Part shown: in pieces, positions 10,701 to 16,943 of the stretch
Layout: every line of letters starts with the position of its first letter
Numbering within the stretch: position 1 is the stretch's first letter
From: an uncultured Sphingobacteriales bacterium
Lineage (GTDB): Bacteria; Bacteroidota; Bacteroidia; Chitinophagales; Chitinophagaceae
Direction of reading: 5' to 3'
DNA length: 64,000 nucleotides
Assembly: GCA_937991535.1 (NCBI GenBank)
Contig: CALKHN010000117.1
Coordinates: 22,903 to 86,902 of the forward strand
The notes under the pieces: model-generated
Seen by the model: only the letters and a program-made list of their open reading frames with translations
The model's database searches: none
What the model was told of the DNA's origin: nothing
Translations under genes and position numbers: made by a program

Positions 10701-11432
10701 AGCACATACATCATAAGAACTACCGATACAAAAATTGCGCAAGAAGCCACGCGTTTATGGGCAGATGTTACTGGCAACCGTTCTGCAAAGGAAAATAAAT
10801 TTACATCCTCTAATTCCTTTATGAATAGAGAAGGGTTAAATAAGTATTCAAATAAAGATGCATGGTATGGTGGTCCCCCTCAAAGAGGGCAGTTAACTAT
10901 TGACGTTAATAAAGGAGGTCAGTATAAATATCAATTTAGTTTTTCTGAAACAATCACTCGTGATGCTACATATGAAAAAATTGTCAGCGACTATGAAACT
11001 GCGTATAAGTTTGATGCTGCATACATTGGACCCAAAATATTGAGCGAAACAGGTAAATGGGCTCAACGCGGCGGCATGGCAGCAACCGTTGCTTTCCAAC
11101 CTGAAATTGCAGCACCTCTTTATAGTGTAGGGAGTGGACTATCATTTGCGGGCGATATGATAGAAGGCGTTTTAGATATGAGTATTTCAGGAAGGGCAGA
11201 CATAGGAGCTAAAAAGCTTGGATTAGTTGGATTTTCTTATGTGCTTTCAAAAGGAATAAACTTACCAGGTGAATTGCGACCAAGTAAAGGAAGTAAAGAT
11301 AAAGCTAGGGTTTTTGACTTTATGATTAATGAAGGAACGAGTGCAATTAAAGATGGATCAACCCCCGAAAATTACAGGCCTTCGAGAGAACAGATCAGTA
11401 ACCAAAGCACACATATTTTACAGAATTTATAA
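4710..11432 (+). CDS. giant RHS-repeat protein with C-terminal toxin region, N-terminus probably truncated
   Basis: A 2240-residue protein. The frame opens after a stop at 4686-4688 and the first codon offered is TTG, with no signal peptide, unlike the RHS gene at 34.7 kb; the original 5' end is probably lost. Residues 1-1150 are not YD repeats: they contain three related segments (around 295, 583 and 1057) sharing an F..Y.N...D.S.Y pattern, and a lectin/LamG-like beta region at about 400-560 (FHFRIYYNGNLVKEVERP-type). YD repeats run from about 1170 to 1900, the RHS core with GRFLSVDPLT is near 1945, and an AT-rich tip of about 260 residues follows. The tip is unrecognised; the small membrane protein behind it may be its immunity protein. 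Confidence 0.85.
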   Translation: MAGDLLSTDLATAQQAAADSLASMANSTCLAYAQSWWLQLETCNYTATDSAIIIPRLIEVCKQGSDSTHPFGASSVRPESNYTYRSFDDVISQYNTSIGKPNNAACNAYLIDAPGPYNRPVLAVEQPLYTKPDDCTCEKISALKTQYETATGYSSFSDYVQQTLHTAISQNALDSLINLCNGNIACHYIAKPIIVPPALQCTTGYDVCVDCNAVNNVYTSFKASFPGIIPSNEEMTALQQDNNRLFANYMNNKLGFSKLAQEYLAFMDSCGTAVATACDSLQEMVAEYVWDTATNCQTAFTTYFNQQKGISYTYEQIDSVYFNTCGKHLDVCGDSAASKDNLQILITEFNTSQNPYRGRITLQSNILNPPLYVTAGEEMISDGYLHWPKEIRDSTGNGWVYYHQLTPSGGYPMCVENGYSFEFRFKSLKKLSTGDDVYYAQGGNIHFVLYRRESGPQPGFFLKLIDERGTTPHTTVFSGLALMDSDPDVIFKEWCTIKATVTPTHFRIYYNGNLVKEVERPSGATWLNTVAFTHSFYGYQSTVDWFKTYDGNGKLVYFEDFNDPDNRAAYDSSFICATPVPSCGDRFVTYYNQEQGTTYTFSEIDSIYTAAGLVLDVCGLDTAAIRCDQLENYVDEYKNQLGQPASGYVDLDMRTFAGNKTPDEGPKGVFDVKGKLLGNTVDSTPTAVKQSYVEIWNSSADNRQVGTLSLLETGKFRLTLNPGKQAPKEGIVGQRYYQFEVHTKDTMRTVRTTLGSYIDFGDSNHVMAINSFDTMFHFYSHKSILGEDYMPISRCDISHLYTYTPTVSTYTVTVYHTDIKGRVGFVNRLKSQPIPNQFSGLRGYFPQHLLELEFLGTRDSTMNTTEKVKNFSQITSIQNIELDTYGLTIPFLNNKFGSFANNHDLRRMRLIPSYNYVSQQVVDSLGGNYFSQNFPDLNLNFPNLRFLFFAGWDSRSGDVANFNFELPRVGYFAIDYQANDPAWIIDSIYNQIARATVRDSGVLGYGYGTVNRAVPTAASADAKNYLLSRGWYVRDGVTSNGSPTGLPYDIISTDSLIFFTPFTDFINSKFNTSLTAAQVDSLYLARCGHKPNWYAEPDTSFPAGLLLCGKNEPVSPTLSYAEVYDPPCSDSAILAFNSGTEIYTMYRDSLNNIFDSLYTAKCLGAAALEQFTVKRNVSEYHYTLYCYDQAGNLVKTVAPAGVNPNRDSAWLAEVVEKRKLGETQVPAHTMPTIYRYNSLNQVVSQKTPDAGKSTNWYDRLGRLAISQNAQQKLDGKYSYTIYDPLGRITEVGQKPQSTAMTQTISRDPDELTDWLFYNNNGTGGAEMVTQTLYDHPGIDATACIEALRFTQKPHTLRNRVSYTRYYEKPSYYNGGDGRYYISGQSYTTGIDYSYDIHGNVDTMRNLYGDLQYGPMAHHGYNACKTIAYTYDLISGKVNQVHYNPGQNDEFYHRYEYDAENRLTDVYTTDNKIFLHQQQLEEHEAFYAYYRHGPLARMVLGQRQVQGVDYAYTLQGWLKGINSSNTRAAYDMGGDATGLNLSVALDAYGYTLHYFYGDYDPINTTKPPFAEPSLNANLAYRPLYNGNISSTTHSIPLRYLNQLYNYKYDQLNRLVEMDMYRGLDNNNTWSTLTFSDLYKERYSYDGNGNILTVLRNSHLTANPLMDSLTYFYTGGTNRLDHIRDRNAGSTAHSNNYSPAVDIRDQVSGNYQYDAIGNLKSSEWMGDDDISWNIYGKVVEVEKRALAGVTSRFLHYYYDPSGNKVGETVRHGTGGSAYYNHRWYVRDAQGNVLATYEANNAASASAGILKLKEHYLYGSSRLGIFNRDQDVDADKLTAVDETNLGDTYLLNFTRGNKLFELTNHLGNVLTVLSDKKTGRPDAGDPSLISIFDYDMITAADYTPFGRVMLGRNFAFLSRYRYGFNGKEMDNEVKGAGNLLDYGNRLYDPLVGRFLSVDPLTKSYPWYAPYQFAGNKPIIAIDMDGLEEVIRINQYSEGKVSTYIIRTTDTKIAQEATRLWADVTGNRSAKENKFTSSNSFMNREGLNKYSNKDAWYGGPPQRGQLTIDVNKGGQYKYQFSFSETITRDATYEKIVSDYETAYKFDAAYIGPKILSETGKWAQRGGMAATVAFQPEIAAPLYSVGSGLSFAGDMIEGVLDMSISGRADIGAKKLGLVGFSYVLSKGINLPGELRPSKGSKDKARVFDFMINEGTSAIKDGSTPENYRPSREQISNQSTHILQNL

Positions 11433-11443
11433 TAGTGTAAATA

Positions 11444-11701
11444 ATGGAAATGTTATTCATAGGAATCGGTGCTATTATAATTTATTTCATTTCTGGCCAA
11501 CCTAAAGAGTTTGATTTCTTAATAATTAAACGCTATGGGATGCTATTTATGGGGGTTTGTTTGATAACAACTGCCATAGCTGTAAAGTTTTTAGAAATTG
11601 GATTTTGGTTTTTATTCCTATCTATTCCTGGCTCTCTTCTTTTAGCTATATGGGTTTATTTTAGAGACCAAGCCAAAAAGAATTCTGACCAACACAGATA
11701 A
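11444..11701 (+). CDS. small membrane protein, putative immunity protein
   Basis: An 85-residue protein with about three hydrophobic segments (FIGIGAIIIYFIS, MLFMGVCLITTAIAV, WFLFLSIPGSLLLAIWVYF) and a charged tail. It starts 11 bases after the giant RHS gene. Small membrane immunity proteins commonly guard against membrane-acting or periplasmic toxins, so this pairing would suggest a membrane target for the RHS tip. That is inference from position only. Confidence 0.6.
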   Translation: MEMLFIGIGAIIIYFISGQPKEFDFLIIKRYGMLFMGVCLITTAIAVKFLEIGFWFLFLSIPGSLLLAIWVYFRDQAKKNSDQHR

Positions 11702-11873
11702 CAGAATATATTAAGCAACTTGTAGAATAGACGTTGCTCTATCTACAAGCTATCCTGTTCTTTAGGTTTGATGTTGTGGAGCGCAACTTCCATTTGTCGC
11801 AGATTGGTAACGCCTTGTAAGTTAAGTACGACAAAGAGTTCTTTGAACAACTTGTAAAAGTTTACAGAGGTTT

Positions 11874-12761
11874 TTGAGTGTTGACCCGCTGACAACAAAA
11901 TATCCTTTTTATACTCCTTATTCGTATGCAGGTAATAAACCGATATGGGCTAGTGATTTAGATGGAATGGAAGAAGATTGGATGGTTACAAGAAGATTTG
12001 CATTGCAAAGGCAAGCGGAATTACAACTTGCATACGCAAAAAGTAACGCTTCTGTAACGATAGGACCAGCCCCGGCAAAGACCTTTACTCAAAAGTGGAG
12101 GGATTCGCATAACATTATCGATAATGTGACATATGATATTGCTAATAGTTTATATACTTTACCACAACAGCTAACTTCAAGTGCAAGACAGGCAGATTAT
12201 ATTTTTAATATTGGTGGAAATGTTCATAGATCTCATGGTATGGAAGGTGAAAAACCGAGGGTTGATAATGGTACAACTGCATTTTCTTTATTTATCCCAA
12301 GCGCTGCGGCTGAAAAACAAGGAGTTGGCTTTTTTTCAAGATTTCTATCAAGTTTTGAGAAAAAAAGCCTCCCCTCGATCGAAAGAATGTTCTCGCCTGC
12401 AATCGTCGATAGAGGAGTTTCAGAGGGGTTTGCAACAGCGACTAAATACAAAGGCTTTATCAATATTAATCACGAACTTGGATATCAAAATGCCTATTAC
12501 GATTTGTATAATACCTCAACAAGTACAATTGTAGATGTTACAACTACTAACTCGAAAAGCATGAACATTAGTGGGCTATATAAAAAGCTCGACAATTTAA
12601 GTACGCAAGTAAAAGAGCCTTATCAAAATAGGATTTTGCAAATTTATGTCAAGGAAGGTCAATATACCCCTGAACAAATATCAAGTTTAGAGAATAAATT
12701 ATCGCAGTATATTAAAGATTATAATTTAAATTCAACATTTAAGGTTGATAAAGTGAAATGA
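11874..12761 (+). CDS. orphan RHS tip cassette 1 (toxin C-terminus without RHS body)
   Basis: Homology to the RHS core begins abruptly at about 11865 (AGAGGTTTTTGAGTGTTGACC, encoding RFLSVDPLT) with no RHS body before it; the TTG at 11874 is only a nominal start. The 295 residues continue YSYAGNKPIWASDLDGMEED, then an AT-rich toxin-like domain. Late in it, YDLYNTSTSTIVDVTTTNS could be a degenerate restriction-endonuclease-like strand pair, which is speculative. Such promoterless tips are known in RHS loci as displaced or reserve toxins that can recombine with an upstream RHS body. The next gene is its likely immunity partner. Confidence 0.75.
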   Translation: MSVDPLTTKYPFYTPYSYAGNKPIWASDLDGMEEDWMVTRRFALQRQAELQLAYAKSNASVTIGPAPAKTFTQKWRDSHNIIDNVTYDIANSLYTLPQQLTSSARQADYIFNIGGNVHRSHGMEGEKPRVDNGTTAFSLFIPSAAAEKQGVGFFSRFLSSFEKKSLPSIERMFSPAIVDRGVSEGFATATKYKGFININHELGYQNAYYDLYNTSTSTIVDVTTTNSKSMNISGLYKKLDNLSTQVKEPYQNRILQIYVKEGQYTPEQISSLENKLSQYIKDYNLNSTFKVDKVK

Positions 12762-12771
12762 TAAAACAAAA

Positions 12772-13605
12772 ATGCAGAAACTTATTTGCTCCCTTTTTTT
12801 TCAAGGGATCGAAAAATCGAAAATTTCAGAAATAGTAACATTTCAACTACGGTTACTTGGGTTTACGCCAAACTATATCAAAGCCGGAGAAAAAGAAATA
12901 AGTTATGATTTAAATGTATTAATTGAATGGATAGAAATGGGGGAAAGAGCTATTAGGATTATGTCTGATCCTAGTGTAAACAGCTCAGTGAATTATTGGA
13001 CTTTGTTTGAATTTGATGAAAATTATAAAGTCTTGAGCTTAACTTGGTGTAACGATCACATGGATTTTTTGATTGATGACGAAGACTTTATTAAATTATT
13101 ATTATCTGAAAAATTCCTTTATGGAGTTTGTTATGACATGTCTGATGCATTTAACGAAAGTTATACTAATATCGAATATGTAAAGAATGTAATTGGGAAG
13201 AAAAAAATATTGACAACAAGAGATCAGTTCGGTGATCTAGTTGTAGACGTTTCCAGTAATTGTGGAAGAAAAGAGCGCGTTAATGGTTTGGAGTTTATCG
13301 CTGCCCCTATAATGTGGTTCGGAAATAGGTTTAATGAATTTATTACTTGGAAAGATATCTTGAAATTTAATGGTTCTGAATTTGTCAAAATTCAAAATGG
13401 AGAATATGTGTTACTTAAACTGTTTGAATTATCAGATGATCCATCTTTAGAGAAGAATCGAAAAAGGCAATGTCAGTTTTGGGAGTTTTTTAATCTGCAG
13501 GAAGTTATTAAAAATTATGAGAAAAGAACTGCTATTGATTTGGATGCTTATATGAAAGATCTCATTGAAAAAAAGAAAAAGAAGAGAAACAACAGCAAAG
13601 GATAG
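12772..13605 (+). CDS. putative immunity protein of orphan tip 1
   Basis: A 277-residue cytoplasmic-looking protein without signal peptide or membrane segment, starting 10 bases after the orphan tip. It is AT-rich like the tip, has many acidic and aromatic residues (WCNDHMDFLIDDEDFIK) and ends in a lysine-rich tail (EKKKKKRNN). Size and composition resemble larger polymorphic-toxin immunity proteins of the SUKU/Imm type, but no family was recognised. Its role is inferred from its place between two tip cassettes. Confidence 0.5.
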   Translation: MQKLICSLFFQGIEKSKISEIVTFQLRLLGFTPNYIKAGEKEISYDLNVLIEWIEMGERAIRIMSDPSVNSSVNYWTLFEFDENYKVLSLTWCNDHMDFLIDDEDFIKLLLSEKFLYGVCYDMSDAFNESYTNIEYVKNVIGKKKILTTRDQFGDLVVDVSSNCGRKERVNGLEFIAAPIMWFGNRFNEFITWKDILKFNGSEFVKIQNGEYVLLKLFELSDDPSLEKNRKRQCQFWEFFNLQEVIKNYEKRTAIDLDAYMKDLIEKKKKKRNNSKG

Positions 13606-13626
13606 GAGTAACATAAAGGGAGGTTT

Positions 13627-14514
13627 TTGAGTGTTGACCCACTGACTAAAGTATATCCTGAACTTAGACCGTATCAGTTCGCATCAAATAGCCCCATACA
13701 GGGAATAGATCTGGATGGGAAAGAAATATTCTATCATGATCCATTAGCAGGCCTTAGACTTTTGAAAGGGATGTTTTTGGGATGGGCTTCGGATTTTAGC
13801 AATGGGGCTTTAAAGACAAGAGAAGGGGGCGCTCAGCTTGGATTAGCCAAACAGCAGCAGGCATCATATAACAATCAGAATGTGCCGCAACATATACAGA
13901 GCAGGTTAAATCAAAATGATAAAATTGGGGGCGGTAACAAAATGGTTGAAGGTACGATAGGAATGGTGCAGGCAAGTGCTGATGCTGTTGGTACAGTAGT
14001 TCCATTAGGCGAAGGGGTCAGTGCGGGAAAAAATACTAGTAAGGCTTTAGCAAGAACTATTGAAAAGAAGGCGCTGTCAGGAGCGGAAAAAGCGGCTACT
14101 TCAATGGCTAATAATGCCTTTAAAATGAGTGAAAAGGCACTTGTTAAGTCTGGAAATGAGGCAGTGCAGATTTTAGAAAGAGAAGCGGCTAAGGGGGGAA
14201 GTAACATCGCCTTAGGAGTTAGAGAGCATCTCGGAAGTTTTGCAAATAAAGTTGGTGGTACCACTTGGGAAACTTGGGGGACTAAAAATTTTCAATCTCA
14301 GTTTTTAGAAACGATAAATAATTCAGCCAATAAAATTCATTTCAATCTTGACGGCATTCCTAATGTTTGGAAAGCAGTAAGCGATGGTGCCAAAGGCTTT
14401 GGGAAAAGTCAGCATGTGACAAGTTGGGAATTGTATCAAATATATTCTAAACCTGGAGCATCACAACGAACAACATTTTATTTAAACGGGAAAGTAGTAC
14501 CAAGTCCATTTTAA
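13627..14514 (+). CDS. orphan RHS tip cassette 2
   Basis: Begins at the same core junction as cassette 1 (GGGAGGTTTTTGAGTGTTGACC from 13619), again without an RHS body; TTG at 13627 is nominal. After YQFASNSPIQGIDLDGKE comes a small-residue- and lysine-rich pretoxin-like stretch (residues about 30-210), then a C-terminal domain with GKSQHVTSWELYQIYS and a final GKVVPSPF. The shared junction shows that this tip came from the same kind of recombination as cassette 1. Toxin activity is inferred; the fold was not recognised. Confidence 0.75.
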   Translation: MSVDPLTKVYPELRPYQFASNSPIQGIDLDGKEIFYHDPLAGLRLLKGMFLGWASDFSNGALKTREGGAQLGLAKQQQASYNNQNVPQHIQSRLNQNDKIGGGNKMVEGTIGMVQASADAVGTVVPLGEGVSAGKNTSKALARTIEKKALSGAEKAATSMANNAFKMSEKALVKSGNEAVQILEREAAKGGSNIALGVREHLGSFANKVGGTTWETWGTKNFQSQFLETINNSANKIHFNLDGIPNVWKAVSDGAKGFGKSQHVTSWELYQIYSKPGASQRTTFYLNGKVVPSPF

Positions 14515-14525
14515 AACGAATAAAC

Positions 14526-14918
14526 ATGAATAAGGAAATTTTTAAATCAGAAAGATACTTTACCGTTTTTGACTATTTTATTAGTCACGGGCAATTATTA
14601 ATTAGGTCTGATAAAAGAGAAGGGCAGAGTGAGAATATCGATGTGATTTTCTTTGATACGACTTTTGTTCAATTATTTACGATGTTACATGGATTAACAA
14701 TTAGCATCGTAAAAAAAGATTTAATTGATAATTACGATTCTGTCAACAAATACTTAAGCCATGACAATTCCAATTTGTTTGAATTAAAAAGCGGAAGAGA
14801 AACATACTATATTGCCGCATCCTTTGTTAAAGTGTTTGAAAATGATTTGGATTTCAATGAAACGAGTTTAGGGATGGTTTATAAAGGGCGAGATAAAGAA
14901 ATAGCAGGAAGCTGCTAA
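14526..14918 (+). CDS. putative immunity protein of orphan tip 2
   Basis: A 130-residue AT-rich protein with no export signal, 11 bases behind orphan tip 2. The last residues (KEIAGSC) read into DNA that is in frame, in another phase, with the following toxin fragment from 14905 onward. The true C-terminus may therefore have been replaced by a recombination junction near 14900. Function inferred from position. Confidence 0.5.
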   Translation: MNKEIFKSERYFTVFDYFISHGQLLIRSDKREGQSENIDVIFFDTTFVQLFTMLHGLTISIVKKDLIDNYDSVNKYLSHDNSNLFELKSGRETYYIAASFVKVFENDLDFNETSLGMVYKGRDKEIAGSC

Positions 14919-14940
14919 GACAGGAGTTCAGTTTTCAGAA

Positions 14941-15210
14941 GTGCCAAGAGCTTCAGAGTTGAGAGTTTGGGGTAGAGAGCAAGGCTATGAACTTTTGAGT
15001 AATAAAAATGGCATAGAAACTTGGGGTGTCAAAGGCAATGATGGATGGCGGTTAAAAATCAAACAGCCATCTACTACCCCGGGAATTGATCCCGGTAGCC
15101 AAAAATGGAGATTTTCAGCAAGGACAAAACCTGGTGAATATTATAACCCAGTTACTGGTCAAAGTGGTACTCGTAGCCAATATGGGCATTTAGATATGGA
15201 TCCTAATTAA
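14941..15210 (+). CDS. C-terminal toxin fragment (orphan, no RHS core)
   Basis: The frame is open from 14905 (EAAKTGVQFSEV before the GTG at 14941), so it is the tail of a larger protein rather than a free gene. The 89-residue domain contains GYELLSNKNGIETWG, WRLKIKQPS and a closing GHLDMDPN. This looks like a compact secreted-toxin domain found at the ends of RHS or LXG proteins, but I cannot name the family. It lacks the GRFLSVDP junction of the two cassettes before it, so it joined the array by a different breakpoint. A small partner gene follows. Confidence 0.55.
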   Translation: MPRASELRVWGREQGYELLSNKNGIETWGVKGNDGWRLKIKQPSTTPGIDPGSQKWRFSARTKPGEYYNPVTGQSGTRSQYGHLDMDPN

Positions 15211-15223
15211 ATATAGTTGAAAT

Positions 15224-15595
15224 ATGCAGAGAGACATCAAGAATTATGATTTTGTAGATTGTTTGTTAGTAGACTTCGGTGTTGATAAATTAATTTCAAC
15301 ATTATTTATTATTGTTGAAGCATATTACCCTCTTGCTTCAGAAGGTATGAGAAAGAAAGGATTGTTGAAAATAATCTTTAACGGCATTTCAAAAATTTTA
15401 GTCGTAAAAAATGAAGAATTTGATTTTGATATTTCATTATACTATGACGAAGGGGGGGATGATACTAAGGCAAACGAAATTTATACCATTGATATCGTGG
15501 GTTTAGATAATACTAAAAGTCAAGTAATCATTGACTCTGACATGTTAAAATTAGATATTGAATTCAATACGATGACTATTGTGGAAATGAAATGA
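15224..15595 (+). CDS. putative immunity protein of the third toxin fragment
   Basis: A 123-residue acidic protein (FDFDISLYYDEGGDDTK) with no export signal, 13 bases behind the toxin fragment. It ends the run of toxin/partner pairs. The family is not recognised; the role is inferred from size, charge and position. Confidence 0.5.
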   Translation: MQRDIKNYDFVDCLLVDFGVDKLISTLFIIVEAYYPLASEGMRKKGLLKIIFNGISKILVVKNEEFDFDISLYYDEGGDDTKANEIYTIDIVGLDNTKSQVIIDSDMLKLDIEFNTMTIVEMK

Positions 15596-15650
15596 AAATA
15601 ATCACCATCTGGAGTGGTGTGGAAGGGGCCGCTACAAGGGTAATGTTCCG

Positions 15651-15700
15651 TGCAACTTCCACGAACCTTCTATAATAAGTTGTCTGGAACTCCGGACAAG
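15651..15700. repeat. dispersed intergenic repeat 2, first copy
   Basis: Starts TGCAACTTCCACGAACCTTC and ends near GGACAAGTC. A second copy lies at 19859-19908, with about five differences over 50 bases. Both copies are in decayed DNA close to IS3-type and XRE remnants. Confidence 0.6.
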
Positions 15701-15836
15701 TCAATCAATGAATATTACTAATAGATTGCCATGGCATAAAAGCTTTTTCTATTTATGAAATTGTTTAATTCTGCAGTAAAAGACAAAAAGTATAAATAAA
15801 TAAGCAAAGCCGACTTTCGGTTCTGATTTTTTAATT

Positions 15837-15915
15837 TTAGAAGGAGTAACCGCAACATTTCTGCTGTTTGTTTTGCGCTATACGTGCAGTTTTAGCTTCC
15901 TGTCTTTCTTTGCCG
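15837..15915 (-). pseudogene. IS3-type transposase C-terminal remnant, copy A
   Basis: On the minus strand this reads KERQEAKTARIAQNKQQKCC and stops at 15837-15839. The same tail follows a recognisable transposase end at 20941-21176, which identifies it. The rest of the transposase is gone. Confidence 0.5.
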
Positions 15916-15996
15916 CTGCCGGTGTTCCGCGCCCACCATTGTCATACATGCGGCAGATGAATTGCTCCTACGTTGGTGTTCCGGCTTCCCGCCGTT

Positions 15997-16073
15997 GTTG
16001 TGTATGCAGGGTGGGCACTGCGGGTGGCGTACCAACAACAGAAGCATGGCAAAGCTACGCAGTGCATACGTGT
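15997..16073. repeat. dispersed intergenic repeat, copy 2
   Basis: Matches 4162-4233: begins GTTGTGTATGCAGGG, contains CCAACAACAGAAGCATG and ends CATACGTGTTA. It lies just outside a pair of XRE-regulator genes. Confidence 0.6.
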
Positions 16074-16136
16074 TACTTGATTTGCAAAATAAAATAATAG
16101 CCAGAAAGGAGCCGTTGCAATTTGTAGCGGCTTTTA

Positions 16137-16528
16137 TTACTCCTTTATCAATTTTTCAATGAGTTCATTTTTTTCTTTTATCATCCGTTTATAGAGTGCG
16201 ATTTGTTCCTGGTAGAGCGCTATAATTTTTTCAATCGGGTTAAGCTGGTATTTTACGGAAGAAGAATGATTGCGATAGGTGTTAGCGATGATATTAAAAG
16301 TTGCTTCTTCATTAAAGTTGCGGATGGTGTTAGCCGTAACGCCCAGGGCACTGGCCACTCCATTTATTTTGTCATCGTCCATTTGTTTGGTTTGCTCCAT
16401 TTTGGAAACAGCCTGTTTGCTGATACCTAATAAATCTCCAACTGGGTTTGTGTCATTGCCCGCAGGCGGCGCACTTTCTCAATCTTTCTTCCAATGGGAA
16501 GCACATCGGTATGACTGACAGCTTCCAT
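16137..16528 (-). pseudogene. XRE-family regulator broken by a single-base frameshift
   Basis: An ATG at 16528 opens a frame reading MEAVSHTDVLPIGRKIEKVR and MTQTQLE, then hits a stop. Adding one G at about 16437 restores QLGDLLGISKQAVSKMEQT and joins the C-terminal frame (IRNFNEEATFNII ... ELIEKLIKE). The protein would be a helix-turn-helix regulator with a C-terminal coiled segment, closely similar to the adjacent gene at 16531-16872. The surviving C-terminal frame alone starts inside the HTH domain. Confidence 0.7.
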
Positions 16529-16530
16529 TT

Positions 16531-16872
16531 TTATTTTTTCTGCGTCAGCCTGTCAATGAGTTCATCCTTTTCTTTAAGCATACGTTCGTAGAGCGCAATT
16601 TTTTCCTGGTAAAGCGCTGCAATTTTTTCAATCGGGTTAAACTGATAATTGACTGAAGAATAATGATCGTGGTAATTATTCGAGATGATATTAAAAGTGG
16701 CTTCTTCATTAAAGTTGCGGATGGCATCAGTGCTGACACCGAGGGCATTGGCCACTTTGTTCATTGTGGGGGCATCCAGCGTTTCTTTTTGTTCGAGTTG
16801 AGAAATCGCCTGCTGGCTAAGTCCGAGCTGTATAGCCAGGGCGTCCTGTTTAATGCCTAGGGTTATATGCAT
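16531..16872 (-). CDS. XRE-family DNA-binding regulator, short N-terminus
   Basis: A 113-residue protein with a helix-turn-helix in its first half (IKQDALAIQLGLSQQAISQLEQKE) and a C-terminal helical region (NPIEKIAALYQEKIALYERML). Compared with its broken neighbour it lacks about 20 N-terminal residues before the HTH, so the 5' end may be truncated. It lies 2 bases upstream of the neighbour in the same direction; they are tandem paralogues. Targets are unknown. Confidence 0.75.
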   Translation of the reverse strand: MHITLGIKQDALAIQLGLSQQAISQLEQKETLDAPTMNKVANALGVSTDAIRNFNEEATFNIISNNYHDHYSSVNYQFNPIEKIAALYQEKIALYERMLKEKDELIDRLTQKK

Positions 16873-16881
16873 TATACAGTA

Positions 16882-16924
16882 AACAAAAAAGGCAACAAGC
16901 TAAATGCTCATTGCCTTTTTTGTT
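16882..16924 (-). terminator. terminator downstream of the esterase gene
   Basis: A perfect 14-bp inverted repeat (AACAAAAAAGGCAA / TTGCCTTTTTTGTT) with a 15-base loop. It lies 20 bases past the esterase stop and also insulates the XRE gene from readthrough. Confidence 0.7.
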
Positions 16925-16943
16925 GCCTGAAATAAAGCTATTA

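Noticed and set aside
12481..12600. Restriction-endonuclease motif in orphan tip 1
   Set aside because: DLYN...IVDVTTTNS has only a partial D...D-x-T pattern; too weak to call a nuclease.
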